From positions 36,444,329 to 36,508,328 of the forward strand of contig NW_023601212.1 in NCBI RefSeq assembly GCF_014898055.3: 64,000 nucleotides of DNA, in the 5' to 3' direction. The translations under genes and the position numbers were made by a program. Positions 24,963 to 38,170 of the stretch are shown here, piece after piece. Position 1 is the stretch's first letter. Every line of letters begins with the position of its first letter. This DNA comes from Talpa occidentalis. Taxonomy: Eukaryota; Chordata; Mammalia; Eulipotyphla; Talpidae. Under the pieces are notes generated by a model. It was not told the origin of the DNA, did not search any database, and saw nothing but the letters and a program-made list of their open reading frames with translations.

Positions 24963-26814
24963 TGAAAAAGGAATTTTACTTCATATCTTAAACTTTAATC
25001 TTATGTTTTGTTTCTATTTGTTTGAAGGGAGATGAGGTAAAAGTGAATTCTTAGTTTTCCCTACAAAGAGAGTGAAAACAGGAAGCAATACAACACTAAC
25101 AATTTGGAGAGAAGAGGAAAAGAAAAAGAGACAGATAACATTGCCAAGTATTGAAACCCAGAATTTCAGCACCTAAGTTCTACTTTTAAAAATTTGTGAG
25201 TAAGAGATAAGCTCAAACTTGTCTGTCAAAGCCTCTGGATTGGAGATAATATAACAAGTTAATAGATCCAACTTTCAGTTTCCTAGGGGGTAATTGAGAA
25301 AAAGGAAGCATGGATAATTGAAATCTGTAGATAACTGTTGTTCATAACCCAATTTTTGCCAATAATTTCAAGCTCATCCTTTTGACCTCAGAGCAGCCCA
25401 AAAGTTTTCTTTCTTTTTTTTAAAGATGTTTCAAATTGAAGTTGCATTACTTCTGAGAACATACTCATGTTAGCAAATTTTTACATAATTGGGTAAAAAA
25501 AATTAAGTGGATGTGCTAAAAACTATATAATTATCTCTAAATCACTGCATGACCAAGATAGTTCAGCTGAAACTACCCTGTGACTTTTTTATAGCACATA
25601 CCTTTGAACTTTGGAGGAATATATATTTATTTAAAATTATGGCATGAAATTCAACATCTCTAAATGAAGAAATGATTGGCCTTAAGTGCTGCTAGAGTAA
25701 GCATTAAATGAGAGACTAGGTATTACTTTATGGAGATTAACAGTGAGACATGTTCTTTTACTTATTTGAAAAAAACTTGACTTTCCAGAATGATAGTGTG
25801 TGTGCCTTAGAAAAATCCAACACATAATAGCAGGTGGAAACCTGTTTTCATAGTGTGTGTCATAATTAAAAATAAATATAATCGTTGGTATATTTTATAT
25901 TAATAGTTTTGAACTACAAATATATCAAATAAAAGTACATTATTCCCAAAGAGTTGTCATTTTTAATGACATGCCAAGATCAACATGTACTCCTCTTTTA
26001 AAAAAACAGTATTTTAATTCAATGTAATTAATAATTACATTAGTTATCATTATTAATACATTATTATTATTATTAATTGCATTAATAGATTATTAATGGA
26101 GTGATAGTACATGAATTACAAGTGACAGGGTTTGAAATATTTTATTTTTAAGGTTAAGTGGTTAGATTTTGAAACTCTAACCAACCCATTTCTGAGAATC
26201 TAATAACAATTCTGTGATTTCTTAGGTAAAAGACACTTGGCTTTTTAACTTGCAAACTATTTATAGATAAATAACTGGCATAAGAAACTAGGAATTTAAT
26301 TAAATAAATGTTTCCTATCTGAATGTTTGATTTGGTTCTAGATTCTCTCAGGTCACCTTTTCTTTAAAAGTAGCCATTTATTGCTGTTTGTTATGCCCCC
26401 ACATACAAACCAGGAAGATCCAAGCTTTGCTCTTTCAAAAATGATTTGGAATGGTAGGAGATAATTTCAAAGGGTAGAAAGGCTTGAACATACTTTACTA
26501 ACAAGCCGAAGTCACCCACTACAACTTGAATACTTGCAACTTTTTCTGCCTATTTGATATTTGGGTAAAAATTTACAAAATGTCCTTGGCTGACAATAGT
26601 GGTGAATCACATGAGTCAGTCTTGAGGCATCAGCCTCTGTAAATTAAACAGAGTACTGGGAACACTTATTTTTTCTAATTTCTAGTGTTGACTGAGGGTT
26701 AGCTTCATCCAGTTTCCTAACCATGTAGTATGCACCAAGTAAAGCTCTTTCATCAGTATTAAAATTGTTTACCATAAATATGATAGGATGAGAACAAAGG
26801 AAGGAGAATATTAT

Positions 26815-27000
26815 AGTGGGAAGGGCATGAACTTTGGAGTCAAGTTAACTTGACTCAATCCTAAGAATAGTGACTTTGAAGAAGTTCCTTTGAGGCCCCC
26901 GGGCATCTATTTCTCCATGAATAAAATGACTCTAGTTATAACCAGTTTGCACAGCTGTATTAGGTGAATAATAGCAGAGTATTTAATACCTAGTGGGACT
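26815..27000 (+). repeat. MIR
   Basis: GGGCATGAACTTTGGAGTCA, then a CCATGAATAAAATGACTCT stretch, consistent with a sense MIR. Confidence 0.55.
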
Positions 27001-28338
27001 TCCATATACACTACTATTATAACTTGAATATAAAATGCTGTCCAGAACCAAGGTATTTCTGTGGACTCTACTCTCATCTCTAAAAGGCCTTAAGATAATC
27101 TTCAGTAATCAGCAGAGCCTCATACAGAGATCCCAAATATTGTCAGATTTAAGTATCTGTAGAATCAGTACACTCATTGAAAGTTTATAAAATAATCTCC
27201 AAGTAGTAAACTCATCTATGATACTGTTTACCCAAAAACTCTGTGGCACAGTTTTGCCTGCTTAGATGTTTCCTTTGCAAAGCTTTTTAAAAAGACTTTA
27301 TACACTGTTTATGATCCATATCATGTGTAAGTATCTACATTCCACATTCACTCAGTTTGCTAGCAAAGCATTCATAGAAACCATGTCGTATCTCTTGTTG
27401 ACTGTGTCTATGGGGGCACATACATAGAGTGTTTGAAGCAAAACTCAGCACAGGGGAAAAGACCCTTCTGCTTATTTTCTCTACTACTGCCTGTGTAACC
27501 TCTGCTTTTCTCCTGGATGAGGTTGTTGTTGTGAATTTCCTACCCCATTATCCTCCTCAAAGTTATTCCTCCCATGTAGGTGTATGATTCAAATGCAAAT
27601 TGACTGGAAAAATCCCCTTGGCTGTGGAAAGCATTAGTTAACTGTAGTGTCTGGGTAAATGAACGTATGTTTTCCACAGCAATTACTCTTGTTCAAAAGG
27701 AATGAATTTGCCTCATGTTTCGTGTGCCCCTGTTTTCCGTGAAGCCCTTGAAACCCTGACAGCATCATTTTGCTCTGTGCCCCCCATGGACACAAAGAGA
27801 TAGCATGCCCCATCTAGAACAAACACTCGAGAAACTGCTGGTTCTGGGAGAGATGACAGCCCCTAAAGCATCTTTTGGTGCAAAGGACTGTGCTGACCCT
27901 TGTAAAATTAAATTGAACACATGTCATCATTTCTGGTGACATGAATATACAGGTGGCATGACCTTCCTTGCCTTGGTGACCACCAGCTGTAGAATTCAGC
28001 CACTTCTATTAGGTGTTTCTAGTCTGCACCTGCCCTCATTGACTGTTTTACTCGTTTTAGCAATTAACATCGGACAGGTTTATTGAGAGCTGGCATTTGG
28101 ACCTGTATTCCAAACACTCTTCACTCATTCAATCATAGAGAATTTCTTGGCCACAGAATACTGTTATCCCCATTTTACATAGTTAAACAAGTTCTGAAAG
28201 GGTCAGTAACAGCACAAAATGAAGGGCTACGATCTGGCTCAAGGTTTCCTGCAAAGCCCAGGCTAGGGTGGGGTTCAGTGGTACTTCAAGCTTGGAAAAC
28301 ATGGTCTACTTGATGACAAAAAGAGATAATTGAAAGAC

Positions 28339-28611
28339 CTCCTGGGTCTCTGTGGTGGTACAAGGGGTTAAGTCTCTGCACTATGAAGTGATCTGCAGCC
28401 ACTGCAGCGTGAGTTCGATCCCCAGCCAGGGAGCTAACCCACATGGCACTGCAGACCTCTCCTGTCTGGCCCACTGTTCCCCTCAGCAGTGTATTTTAGT
28501 CAATCCACCTTTTCTCTTCCCCACTTTGTCTTTGGTGAATCATCTCAGCCCCCACACCTCTGGCCTGTACCCCAGTTCTTGTATGCATAAATAAATAAAT
28601 CTTTAAAAGAA
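28339..28611 (+). repeat. tRNA-derived SINE, 'TTAAGTCTC' subfamily
   Basis: It contains GGGGTTAAGTCTCTGCACT and TGAGTTCGATCCCCAGCC and ends GTATGCATAAATAAATAAAT. The flanks GAAAGACCTCCTG and GAAAGATCTCCTG differ at one base. Confidence 0.9.
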
Positions 28612-28789
28612 GAAAGATCTCCTGATTCTTAATCATCCCTTAACTTTTTTACGTCATAGGTGTGCTTGACACACCTCCACCAGGTTGTGAATTTCTAAAG
28701 TGCAGGGAATTGGTGTCATCTGCTTTCATGCTTAAGTCAGTGTCTTGAGGATACATCAGATCATTTCTCCAGCATATATTTGTCAAGTG

Positions 28790-28920
28790 TCTCCTATATG
28801 TCTAGTGACTTTAGGAGAGTCACCTCTCTCTGCATCTCAATTTCCTCATCTGTCAGAGAGGAATAGTAATCTTAAAGATGGGGAATTGCTATGAAAATCC
28901 AATAAGACTTGAGTCTATAA
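28790..28920 (+). repeat. MIR fragment
   Basis: The segment GCATCTCAATTTCCTCATCT is the MIR core 3' part. Confidence 0.55.
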
Positions 28921-29941
28921 ATGCAAGTTGTAAATGTTTCTATTCTTTAAACTTAAACCAACAAATGGAGTCATGAAATTCATGATTTCAAGTTTAAAAT
29001 GCTCTGATATTCCCTCAATGAAAGTTATAGTAAATAACTTCATTTCACATTTATGTGCATTTCCAAATTGGAACTGAAATGTGAAAACAGTTTTTGCAAT
29101 TATGTGCTGATTGATAGAAGAGAGAATCAGAAAAATCACAATGAGGTTGTAGTGTCCATAAAAATGAGCAGACTCTGCCTGGGGAATTTATGAACCAAGG
29201 CTGAGAGACTAGTTGCTTGATATAAAAATACTATAATTATTCATATATTCCCCTTACTTCTCACCCCTGCCTAAAACATCATAAATCTAGTGTTAAACGA
29301 TCAAAGTCAAAGTTTAGCACTTTGCATAATAGATTGTGGCACTGTTCTCCATTTGGCAGAGTACATGTTTCTGATTATTTTGAGATGTGTATGGGAGAAT
29401 CTTGGCCCCTGTAGGATGCTGCTTCTACATTCCCTGGATCTTGGTGTCAGTAGTCTCTATATTCTCACAGTGCATCCTTTATAGAGCCGGTTCTAGAGCC
29501 ATAGTTTCTGAATTCTAGCCTAATCCCTTCACCATGCACCACACCCAGATTAGCTTTAAGAGCCAAACAAGTCAGCACAGGAGGTGATACTCTGCACATT
29601 CTCAGATGGATCATTGGAAAGGTTTCTCTATTTTACAAAAAGAAAAATTAAATTGAAACATCTGTGGTTTGATTCATTCAGGTGGTGGTTCCTGAATACC
29701 TGTTCCTTTCAAGGAAAATTTGGGTTGATTAGTAGGACTCTCAATGGCTTTAACTTTTTCTATTCCTGACTTTAAGTTGATGGGAAATCATTCACAGTCA
29801 TAGAAGATAGTTATTTAAAGAAAATCAGAAACACTAGTCATAGTGTCACCAGGTTTATTGTTGTCGTTGTTGTTGTTGGATTTAATTAGTTATTTCATAT
29901 ATTCTGAAATTACCTATGTGCTTAGGTGACCAAGATGGGTT

Positions 29942-30056
29942 GTTTTGTGTGTATGTATGTGAATGTGAGTGTGTGAGTGTGTATATGAAATTGTGAGTAT
30001 GTTTACATGTGTGTGACTATATGCATGTGAGTTTATGTATGTGAGTGTGTGTGTTG
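29942..30056. repeat. Degenerate TG-rich tract
   Basis: TGTGTGTATGTATGTGAATG and similar, an imperfect TG/TA repeat. Confidence 0.85.
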
Positions 30057-30593
30057 GGCAATGCTCTGCTCTCTTGTTTCCAATGCTAAAACCAATGGGT
30101 TTTAGAAATGTGGGATTAAATGAATCACTTTTGTTTCTTCTGCTAAGGCAAAGCGCGAGGAAAGGAGTGCCAAAAGATGATTAACTCTTTGCTTCCAAAC
30201 ACAGCCTAGTGAAAAAGACACACTCAAAAAAAGAAAAAGAGTTTCAGGAGAGGTAGCATGAATGTGCCTTTTCACTTGAGCCTTAGAACATTAAAACGAT
30301 GTAACCAACAGAAAGGCCAAGAAGGTAAAATCAAAAGAAAAAGGCATGGTGTTAAAAAAAAAAAATAAAAATACGGACCATTTACAGTAGCCTAGCTATG
30401 GAAACAATCTAAGTGTCCATGGGCAGATGAGTGTATTGAATAGATGTGGTCTATACATAATGGAATACTACTTAGTTATAAAAAAGGTGAAATCTTCACA
30501 TGAGTAACAAACTAGAAGAACCTTGAGGGGATTATGCTATGTTGAAATCAGTCAGAAGAAGAAAAAATAAGTAGACTATAAAGAAACAAAAGT

Positions 30594-30882
30594 GCCTCCC
30601 CGGTGGTGCAGCAGTTGAGCACTGGGCTGCAGAGCTGCCTACGGCCTCTGCAGCACCAATTCGATCCCCGGCTGCCGGCAAGTGTCCCACATGGCATAAC
30701 AGACCTCTCCTGCCGCCCGCTGCTCCCCTCAGAAGGGTATTTCGTCAGTCTGCCTGTTCTGCTCCCCACTCTGGCTCTGGTGAATTCTGTCACCCTCCTG
30801 TGCTTCTGACTGTACCCAGTGCTTGTATAAATAAATAAATAAACAAACAAATAAATAAATAAATCTTAAAAAAAAAAAGAAA
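30594..30882 (+). repeat. tRNA-derived SINE inside an L1
   Basis: Head TGCCTCCCCGGTGGTGCAGC, with a long AATA/AACA tail. It sits in the L1 at 30365-31950, with AAAGAAACAAAA on both sides. Confidence 0.93.
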
Positions 30883-31040
30883 GAAAAAGAAACAAAACAA
30901 AAGGCAAAAAATTCCTAGAAATCTCACTGCAGAACTGAGGCTACCAGACAGGGAGAGGAATGGGTGGAAGTGAGGAGCTAAAAGGGGATGTGATGTGGTA
31001 ACTTACATCTGAAGAGGTGTGAGCCTGTACCCCTAAATTA

Positions 31041-31301
31041 ATTTTTTTAAGATTTATTTATTTATACAAGAACCGGGTTACAGACCAGATGCGCAGAAGG
31101 GTGAGAGGATTCACCAGAGACAGAGCGGAGAGCAGAACAGGCAGACTGACTGAAATACACCGCTGAGGGGAGCAGCGGGCGAGATAGGAGAGGTCTGCCG
31201 CGCCATGTGGGATCCGCCCCAGCTGGCTAGGATCGTACCCGTGCTGCAGAGGCTTAAACTTCATAGTGCGGCGCTCAACCACCTGCGCCACCAGGGAAGG
31301 C
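31041..31301 (-). repeat. tRNA-derived SINE (first of a three-SINE pile-up)
   Basis: Reverse copy. Its duplication CCCCTAAATTA (ending at 31040 and again at 31302-31312) is the same sequence that flanks the next reverse SINE. Confidence 0.92.
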
Positions 31302-31333
31302 CCCCTAAATTATTTTTTTAAGATTTATTTATT

Positions 31334-31630
31334 GGGCTTCCCCGGTGGCGCAGCAGTTGAGTGCTGGGTTGTGAAGCTGCCCGCAGCCTCTGCAGCGCTG
31401 GTTTGATCCCCGGCTGCTCCCCCGCCACTGGAGGAGGGTCCCACATGGCGCCAGACCTCTCCTGCCGCCCGCTGCTCCCCTCAGCAGTGTACTTCGGTCC
31501 TTCTGGCTGCTCTGCTCCCCGCTCTGGCTCTGGTGAATTCTCTCACCCTCCCACGCTTATGTTCCACTGTACTCAGCTTGTATAAATAAATAAATAAATC
31601 TTAAAAAAATAAAAGAAAGAAAGAAAAAAA
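31334..31630 (+). repeat. tRNA-derived SINE inserted in the tail of a reverse SINE
   Basis: Head GGGCTTCCCCGGTGGCGCAG. The 14-bp duplication AAGATTTATTTATT (31320-31333, 31631-31644) is the tail of the surrounding reverse SINE. Confidence 0.93.
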
Positions 31631-31889
31631 AAGATTTATTTATTTATGCTTACAAGAACTGGGGTACAGGCCAGAGGTGCGGGGGGTAAAAGGATTCACC
31701 AAAGACAGAGTGGGGAACAGAATAGGCAGACTGACTGAAATACCCTGCTGTGGGGAGCAGCAGGCAAGCCAGGAGAGGTCTGCTATGCCATGTGGGTACT
31801 TCCTTGCCAGCCAGAGATCAAACTCCTGCTGCAGAGGCTGCAGGTAGTGTCAGAGTGCTGCTCAACCCCTTGCACCACCAGGGAGGCCC
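31631..31889 (-). repeat. tRNA-derived SINE, main part of a split reverse copy
   Basis: Right part of a reverse SINE whose left tail is at 31313-31333. It ends CCAGGGAGGCCC before a third copy of TGTACCCCTAAATTAT at 31890-31905. Confidence 0.92.
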
Positions 31890-33544
31890 TGTACCCCTAA
31901 ATTATGTATAGTATTATAAAGCAATGTTTAACTAGGAAAAAAATAATATGAAAAATGAATTTTTTTTAAAAAGCATGGCCCAACATCACACACGTGTTCT
32001 TCTCATGAAGTCACCATGTGCTAACTTGCAGGAATTGCTGCTAGTGTGTGCCTGTTAAAAAGGTTAAGAAAGAATGTCAGCCTGGAAAGGTTTTCTTTGG
32101 TTGTGATGAAATGATTACTAGCTGTCTCTAGGAATAAGCAAAAGCTTCATGGAACTCTAGCAGACTCAGGAAGATCAAGACAAAAAGGCTAGTGACATTA
32201 TCACAGACAATTGATGGCAGCACAGTAAAGCCAGCCATTAAACTTGACACTCAGAGAATGACCCTTGGAAATCATCCTCCTGTGGAACCAAATAAGCAGT
32301 GACTAAAACATGCAGGAATAAACACTGCTTTCCCTCATTCCAAGTAAAAAGATTGTTTTATTTCACAATGGACTTTTGGATTCATGAAAAAAATTGAAAT
32401 GATCAATTTGGAGAGAGACTTCTAGAATTTTACCTTAAGCTGATCATCACCATTCTTGCCAAATTAGCGAAATGTACCATTGATTCTATCTGCTGTCCAG
32501 AAAGACTTTCGAGGATTCTAGCATTTGTTCCACTGAGGACTAATCATAACTAACAGTCCATGCAGCTCTTCACATAAGCCTCCAGTGGGTTTTTGTGACA
32601 AAGGTGTTTCTTGATAATGGACCTCAAGCATCTTCACATCAAGCAGTTCTCTTATCCACATTTTTGCTGTAAACCTTTTTACATTATAGTTTACTTGCCA
32701 TAAAGTAATTTTACCATAAAAGAAAAGAGAACACAAAATAAGAGAGGAACATCTGAAATGTGAAATGTTAATAAAATTAGGAAGACTTTTTTCATGTCCA
32801 TGTAGATTCCTGGCAATACTGATCGAAGTACTGATTTTCTTTTGAAGATTTTAACTGAGTATTTGTCTTGCAAGTCTTTCATTTGTTCATAGTATTGTAC
32901 ATTTTTTTTGTTTTTGTTTTTGTTTTTTTGCTAACCAAACTTACTAGAAATATGAAATCAAAGTGGAAAGCAGAGAAATGAAACCAAATGATCAGATGGT
33001 TCTTTCTCCTTTTATGACCATATGTTTGGCAACACAAATATTTGTGGCTGCACAAAGGTGCCGCTAAAAAATGCCTGCAGTGAAACTCAGACAGGTAGAA
33101 AGACTGTGGCAGATGAGGGCAAGACAAAGACAAAAACAAAGAGTTCCCGGGGAAAGGAGGACAAATGAAGAGCGTGCATTGGCAAAAACAAAAAAAACAA
33201 AAACAAACAAAAAAAAAACCCTCTTGTTCAAGTGAAAAAGATGAAATTCATTATTTGCTCAATACCAAGGGGGAAAGTAGGCTGTAGCAGTTCCTGGTTT
33301 ATTACCAGAACCTCATGTATGTTTCCTGTAAGATCCTGCGAATGAGCATGTGTGCGCAGGAATGTGTGCAAGGCCATTGGTCACTGACAGTATCTTGATA
33401 AAGAAGGTCAGTGCCCATCAACACACCCAGGAACCCAGGTTCTTTGGACAGGGGCTGCTCCTCTAGTTAGAAGATTCCACCACAGCTTCTGAAAACTGCT
33501 CTTTGCACCCTCCTGCAAACCTTCACTTTGGGGCTTGTCCATGC

Positions 33545-33720
33545 AGGTGGCTGTAGAAATCTGGGTTCATGTCCCAGCTGTCCCACAGACTGGCTGTTTG
33601 GCTATAGGCGAGTCTTTTTCTTAACCTCTCAGATGCTCAATTCCCTTCCAACCATGAAAGTATGGGTAATAATGGGAAGTGATTCATAGCATTTAGGAGG
33701 ATTTCATGCAATTGTATATG
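33545..33720 (+). repeat. MIR
   Basis: CTGGGTTCATGTCCCAGCTG, ACTGGCTGTTTGGC and TTAACCTCTCAGATGCTCAA keep the MIR order. Confidence 0.6.
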
Positions 33721-33854
33721 TGAAGTACCAAGCACCATTGCCTGAACTTAGGAATATAGATGGCCAGGAACAAAAATACCAGGCTGACTCTTCTTTTTCC
33801 AGCTCAGGCCTGAACCAGGGTGTGAAGGCACTCATGATCCACTGTTTTGTGAAC

Positions 33855-33876
33855 ACACACACACGCACACACACTC
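33855..33876. repeat. (AC)n microsatellite
   Basis: AC dinucleotides with one ACGC interruption. Confidence 0.85.
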
Positions 33877-36269
33877 AGTTCCCAGAACTCAGCACAGCCC
33901 AACTTGTGACTTTGTGACTGAGCTGTGCTGTGAGGCCCTGGCTGCAGAAAGAAGTGTGCAGCCCCCCACACTGTATGAACTGTTTGGAAGAAGCCTTTGA
34001 GGACAGAGAAGTCTTCTGAGCCTCTCCACAATTGTCAGTACAGAGCCTAAAAAAATGAATGGTGTTGAACTATGAAAAGGAAACACTCAAATTCAAAAGA
34101 TCAGCAAAAGAGAGGTTAGAACAGATGTACCCCAGGGGATGAGGGAAATGAGATGATATTAGAGGGCCTTTGAATTACATTTGGCATCTCCTTACTGCTT
34201 TAGAATGTTCCACTGTGGAGACTGAAGCAGACAGGGAGAGAGAGTGAGTCTCCCAGGTTTGTGCAGCTTGGCTTGCTTCTTTCCCCAGAGGTCACAGGGG
34301 AGCCCCCTTCATACCCAGGGGAGCCCAGAAGCCTTCAGTGCCTCTCTGCCTTCTGTCTGGCTCCCTGCCTCATCAGTCTTCTCTGAGGACACCCAGTATT
34401 ACCTGCAGAACGTCTGAAACGGTGTTCTAAAGGCACTTTTATCCAGTCCAGATCCTTTTATTCTAGTTCTAAATCGAGTGCCCAGGTGGCTTCCATCCCC
34501 CAAGAAGCTGGGCCCCTGGATTCCATGGCAGACACCCTGGGCCACGGTTGTCAGCACATCAGTGAATCAATGCATCCAACGTGAAGCCCTGTAAGTCTCC
34601 TTGTGCTGCCCGGGAAATAAGTCACCAGAGTTCTGCAGTGAAACAGACAATGGAGAGAGTTTTGTAAGCCCCGCGTGCCTGTCCTGTGTTGTGGAGGGCC
34701 CTTTGAGGTTTATCCGTAGCCCCATGAGGAAGGCATGCTGTCGTTGATTTTAGTCCATCCTGAGGATAAAAATGTAGGTATCTGCCACGCCAACCCTAGC
34801 AATGTATCCTACAGAAATGCACCACGCAACCTCAGGGGTCAGTCTTCTCTTTTCAGCTCTTAGGTCCCCACTGCCCGTCCTAAACCCCTTTCTGCTTGAG
34901 GTGGCAAGGCTGTGGGGCAGAAAGCAGAAGGGCTTCAGTTCCAGTTTTCTCACTTACTATTCACTTTGGATGAATAAAATAAATAAAAGGGTGGGGACAT
35001 GGGGACAATGAAATGTAGTCCTATGTGTAAGGTGCCTTTCAGAGGGCAGAACCAGAGACATGTAATATCTGCCCTTTCCTCCCCGCCCCGACCCCTGCAT
35101 CTGTCTCCCCTTATATCACAACCCTGTCCTGCCAATAGCAACTCCTACTCCTTGGTATTGCACAAAATATATTCCCATTATCACCAATGGATTTGGCCCT
35201 CTGCCGCAGCCCTGTCCACCAGCCCAGTAATGCTCAGGCCGGCAGGCATCAGTATTTATCTCAAGGTGACACTTGTAATGGATGATTGCTGCACTTCTTA
35301 ATCCATTTATGTAATCCTTCCTGCTTTGCTTGCAGTTATTTTCAGGGCTTTAGTAGCAGTAAAATGGTTCCTTTCTCAAGACAGAGTTCATTCAATTTAA
35401 ATCTGGATTGATTATAGCTAAACTTATGGCATGCCTTTATAAAGGAGGGGAAAAAAAACAGCAATAAATTATGCACAGTAATTATTTAGCATTTATTCAG
35501 CTTCCACAGTGTCCTGGACTCAGCACATAATAGTTGGGGAAATATCCCTGCCCTTGAGAATCAAGCGACAGTTGCCCCTGTCTTAGGGCAGGAGAGCAAC
35601 ACAGCTGCCACTTCCTGACCACACGGCCATTCTTACAGCAGGGCTCATGGGATTTAGGGACTCTTCACCCACTCTTGCTGTCTTTGCCTCTGATTTCCCT
35701 AAGATGCATTCTCTTGACAGTGTCCTTAACCCTGACCTCTACTCCAAAGGAATCTTCCTTACTGTGCCTCAACCAGTTTTGATTTGAGATTTAGACGCTA
35801 GAGTGCAGGGGAGACCTAGAGACACCTGCTAACATCATGGGTTTCCTCCTGAGCAGGCTGATGGAAACAGGGACAGGGACTAGGTAACGATGTGGTACCT
35901 GTGCAGACATCAGACTTGCTTTTAATTGTCCTTGGGGAGAAGAGAGTCTCCTCTGTGCTACCAACCAGAAGGTTTGGATGACAAATGGATGAGTGATTGG
36001 ATGCATTTTGAGAACCCTAATTAAAATGTAATCTGTGTAATACAATAATACACATTTAATTGAGTAACTATTTCTAACTTAAATGAGAAAATTTTAAAGT
36101 GATGCTCTTAACTCATACAAGTGCTAATAACCATACCTCCTTGTAATCATTTATGTAATGTAATGGCCAAAAAGAAAAATAGAGGAGAAAGATCTGAATT
36201 CTTTTTTTCTTTTGCTTTTCTACCATTTGACTTTAAAGAGAAAAATGAAGGAAAAAGAAAAATAAATCA

Positions 36270-36415
36270 AGATGAATAATAACCCACATTAACTAAATGC
36301 TAGGCATACTACAATCTGTCCTTCAAAGAGTGCTATAAAGAGGCGAAGTTAAAGTCTTCATATTCTGTAGCTTAAGAGCAGAGGTTCAGAACTGCTGAAT
36401 AACTTTCCAACTAAA
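36270..36415 (-). repeat. MIR fragment
   Basis: AAATGCTAGGCATACTACAA, AAGAGCAGAGGTTCAGA and GAATAACTTTCC match a diverged reverse MIR. Confidence 0.45.
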
Positions 36416-37110
36416 TGGAGGCAAACCCCAAAGAAGGCAGCTGCACTTTGCTGCAGAGCCAAGCACATAACTGCTTGTACTGCCCTGCCTGCAAGGATGC
36501 TTCAGATTCACAATCCCCAAACCCCGGTTCTTTTGACATTTCAGTTCACCTTGGAGTAAAAATGAAGCCAAAAACCTTTTTCTTTCTCACATTTACTTGT
36601 AAAAAGTTATTACCAGGTAAGTATGTTTGAGTGATTGTCCCTAATGTTAACCCAATGCAATTCAAATTTTATTTAGGAAATGGATGAGAGTCAAGATTTT
36701 TTGGAATCAAAAAGCAATTTATTTTTTTTTCTTTTTAAGATAAAGGCAATTATTTTAAATTGCTGAATGTTTCATTTTCTTTCTGTGGAACTTAGATTTT
36801 GGTTTTTATTTATTTATTTTGCATTGAAAAAAAGTGCAAGAAAATTTGAGCCAATATATAGATTTAACTCTTTTGTGTTTTTTTTGGTTTTTGTTTTTAT
36901 TTTTCTGTTGTTTATTTTTGAAAAGCAAATAGCATTAAATACCTTTGGTGCTTGGGGTAATAACTTGAGATTTCAAGACAGAATCAACCTGGGCTAAGGT
37001 TGACCTCAAAGAATCTTCCTACCTCATTCCCCAAAACACATGCTGAGTATTTTTGCTGATAATTGTGTGTTCACTCACACAGACTGTGAGACTGTGTGTG
37101 TTTCTTACAG

Positions 37111-37325
37111 TTGACCTGGACCGGCTCAATGATGATGTCAAACGTTACAGCTGCACTCCCAGGAATTACTCGGTCAACTTGAGAGAGGAGCTGAAGCTGA
37201 CCAATGTGGTCTTCTTTCCTCGTTGTCTCCTCGTGCAGCGCTGTGGAGGCAACTGTGGCTGTGGGACTGTCAACTGGAAGTCCTGCACGTGCAATTCAGG
37301 AAAAACTGTGAAAAAGTACCATGAG
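37111..37325 (+). CDS. PDGFD: PDGFD internal coding exon (first part of PDGF/VEGF cystine-knot domain)
   Basis: A 215-bp exon. With the split valine codon it gives 72 residues, from VDLDRLNDDVKRYSC to KTVKKYHE; it starts in phase 1 and ends in phase 0. The acceptor is TTTCTTACAG and the donor GTATGT. It holds most of the growth factor domain that binds PDGFR-beta as a disulfide-linked dimer. Seven cysteines are at residues 15, 39, 45, 49, 51, 59 and 61. The PRCLLVQRC and CGGNCGCG signatures, with the extra Asn-Cys-Gly between family cysteines, are typical of the PDGF-C/PDGF-D branch. An N-glycosylation sequon (NYS, residues 19-21) is present. The open frame extends into both introns (37053-37400), but the upstream methionine is intronic and not a start. 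Differences from human are few (for example V for A in NDDVKR and K for R in NWKSC). Confidence 0.98.
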
Positions 37326-37954
37326 GTATGTCATTATCAAATTTCTGTATGGCAGTGCTTCATTAGCCCCTCTCAGCTGCAAAAATTATGTCATCTATAA
37401 GATGTTGAAAGACATAGCTGTTGCAGGTTGTTCACTGCACATGGGGATCCTGCCAGGGCAATGATTGGCAGGTGAAATTATACTCATGTTAAACTTAGTC
37501 TAGCCAAGTGTTATAGAAGGGGCTAAGTTTGTCCTGAAGGACTCCTTTTCTAGTCCTCGTAATACAACTTAAGAGTCACAACAGCCTTGTTAGAATAATC
37601 AAATGTATGATACATTAATCTCAGCACTTATTTGACCTCCTTGTAGAATTATGATGGTATTCCCATACAGCCTATGACTGCAAAACCCAGGTTGCTTTAA
37701 GAAAATGCTAAAAGACAGACTTTAAATCAAGTCATTTAAAAAACTGAGCAGAGTGAAGATAGCAAAATGTACATTATCAGAAAATATACATTGTTGGAGA
37801 TTTCTTTCACTCTAAATATGAAAGGATTTTTCTTCTAGAAAATATATTCCAAAATTGAGTCCTACCTGAGACATCAGCTCTCAAATTATGCAGCAATAAA
37901 CAAAAGAACATATAAAGGTCTAAGCAGAGTAAAACTTTAAGGAGAGAGTTTACT

Positions 37955-38170
37955 AATGATAGCAAACACAAGCCTTTACTGAGTCCCAGACCTATTGGAA
38001 GTCATTACTAGCTCAGTTAGCAGCTTCTCAACAGTGCTGTAAGGGAAGGGGTGCTATTTACACTTTATTTTTATAGGTGAGTAAATTGAAGCCTACGAGG
38101 ATCAGTAAGTGGACCACTGAGACATGATCAATAAATTACAGAGCCAGGACTTAAACTCTGATCAACTGGT
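37955..38170 (-). repeat. MIR
   Basis: TTTATAGGTGAGTAAATTGA, CTACGAGGATCAGTAAG and CAGAGCCAGGACTTAAACTC match reverse MIR. Confidence 0.6.

Larger units (their letters stand above)
30365..31950 (+). mobile_element. Old L1 3' fragment carrying four SINEs
   Basis: L1 ORF2 end and 3' UTR (GATGTGGTCTATACATAATG, CTGCAGAACTGAGGCTACC, GTGAGCCTGTACCCCTAAAT). It is interrupted by SINEs at 30594, 31041, 31334 and 31631 and resumes as ATTATGTATAGTATTATAAA after 31905. The same L1 type occurs at 54330-54590. Confidence 0.82.
20111..37110 (+). other. PDGFD: PDGFD intron, 17,000 bp
   Basis: A GT-AG intron between exons 19912-20110 and 37111-37325. It contains 13 SINEs (some nested), an L1 fragment at 30365-31950, several MIR copies and dinucleotide tracts. 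24980-28330 is AT-rich and has little that is recognisable apart from one MIR. 33880-35700 is somewhat richer in GC and free of repeats that I can name. Confidence 0.95.

Noticed and set aside
30594..31889. Array of similar repeats suggesting a CRISPR-like or satellite locus
   Set aside because: The units are ordinary interspersed SINEs in both orientations with target duplications; there are no spacers of regular length.
37053..37110. Upstream methionine in frame with the PDGFD exon at 37111
   Set aside because: The TTTCTTACAG acceptor and match to PDGF-D start the exon at 37111; the leading residues are intronic.
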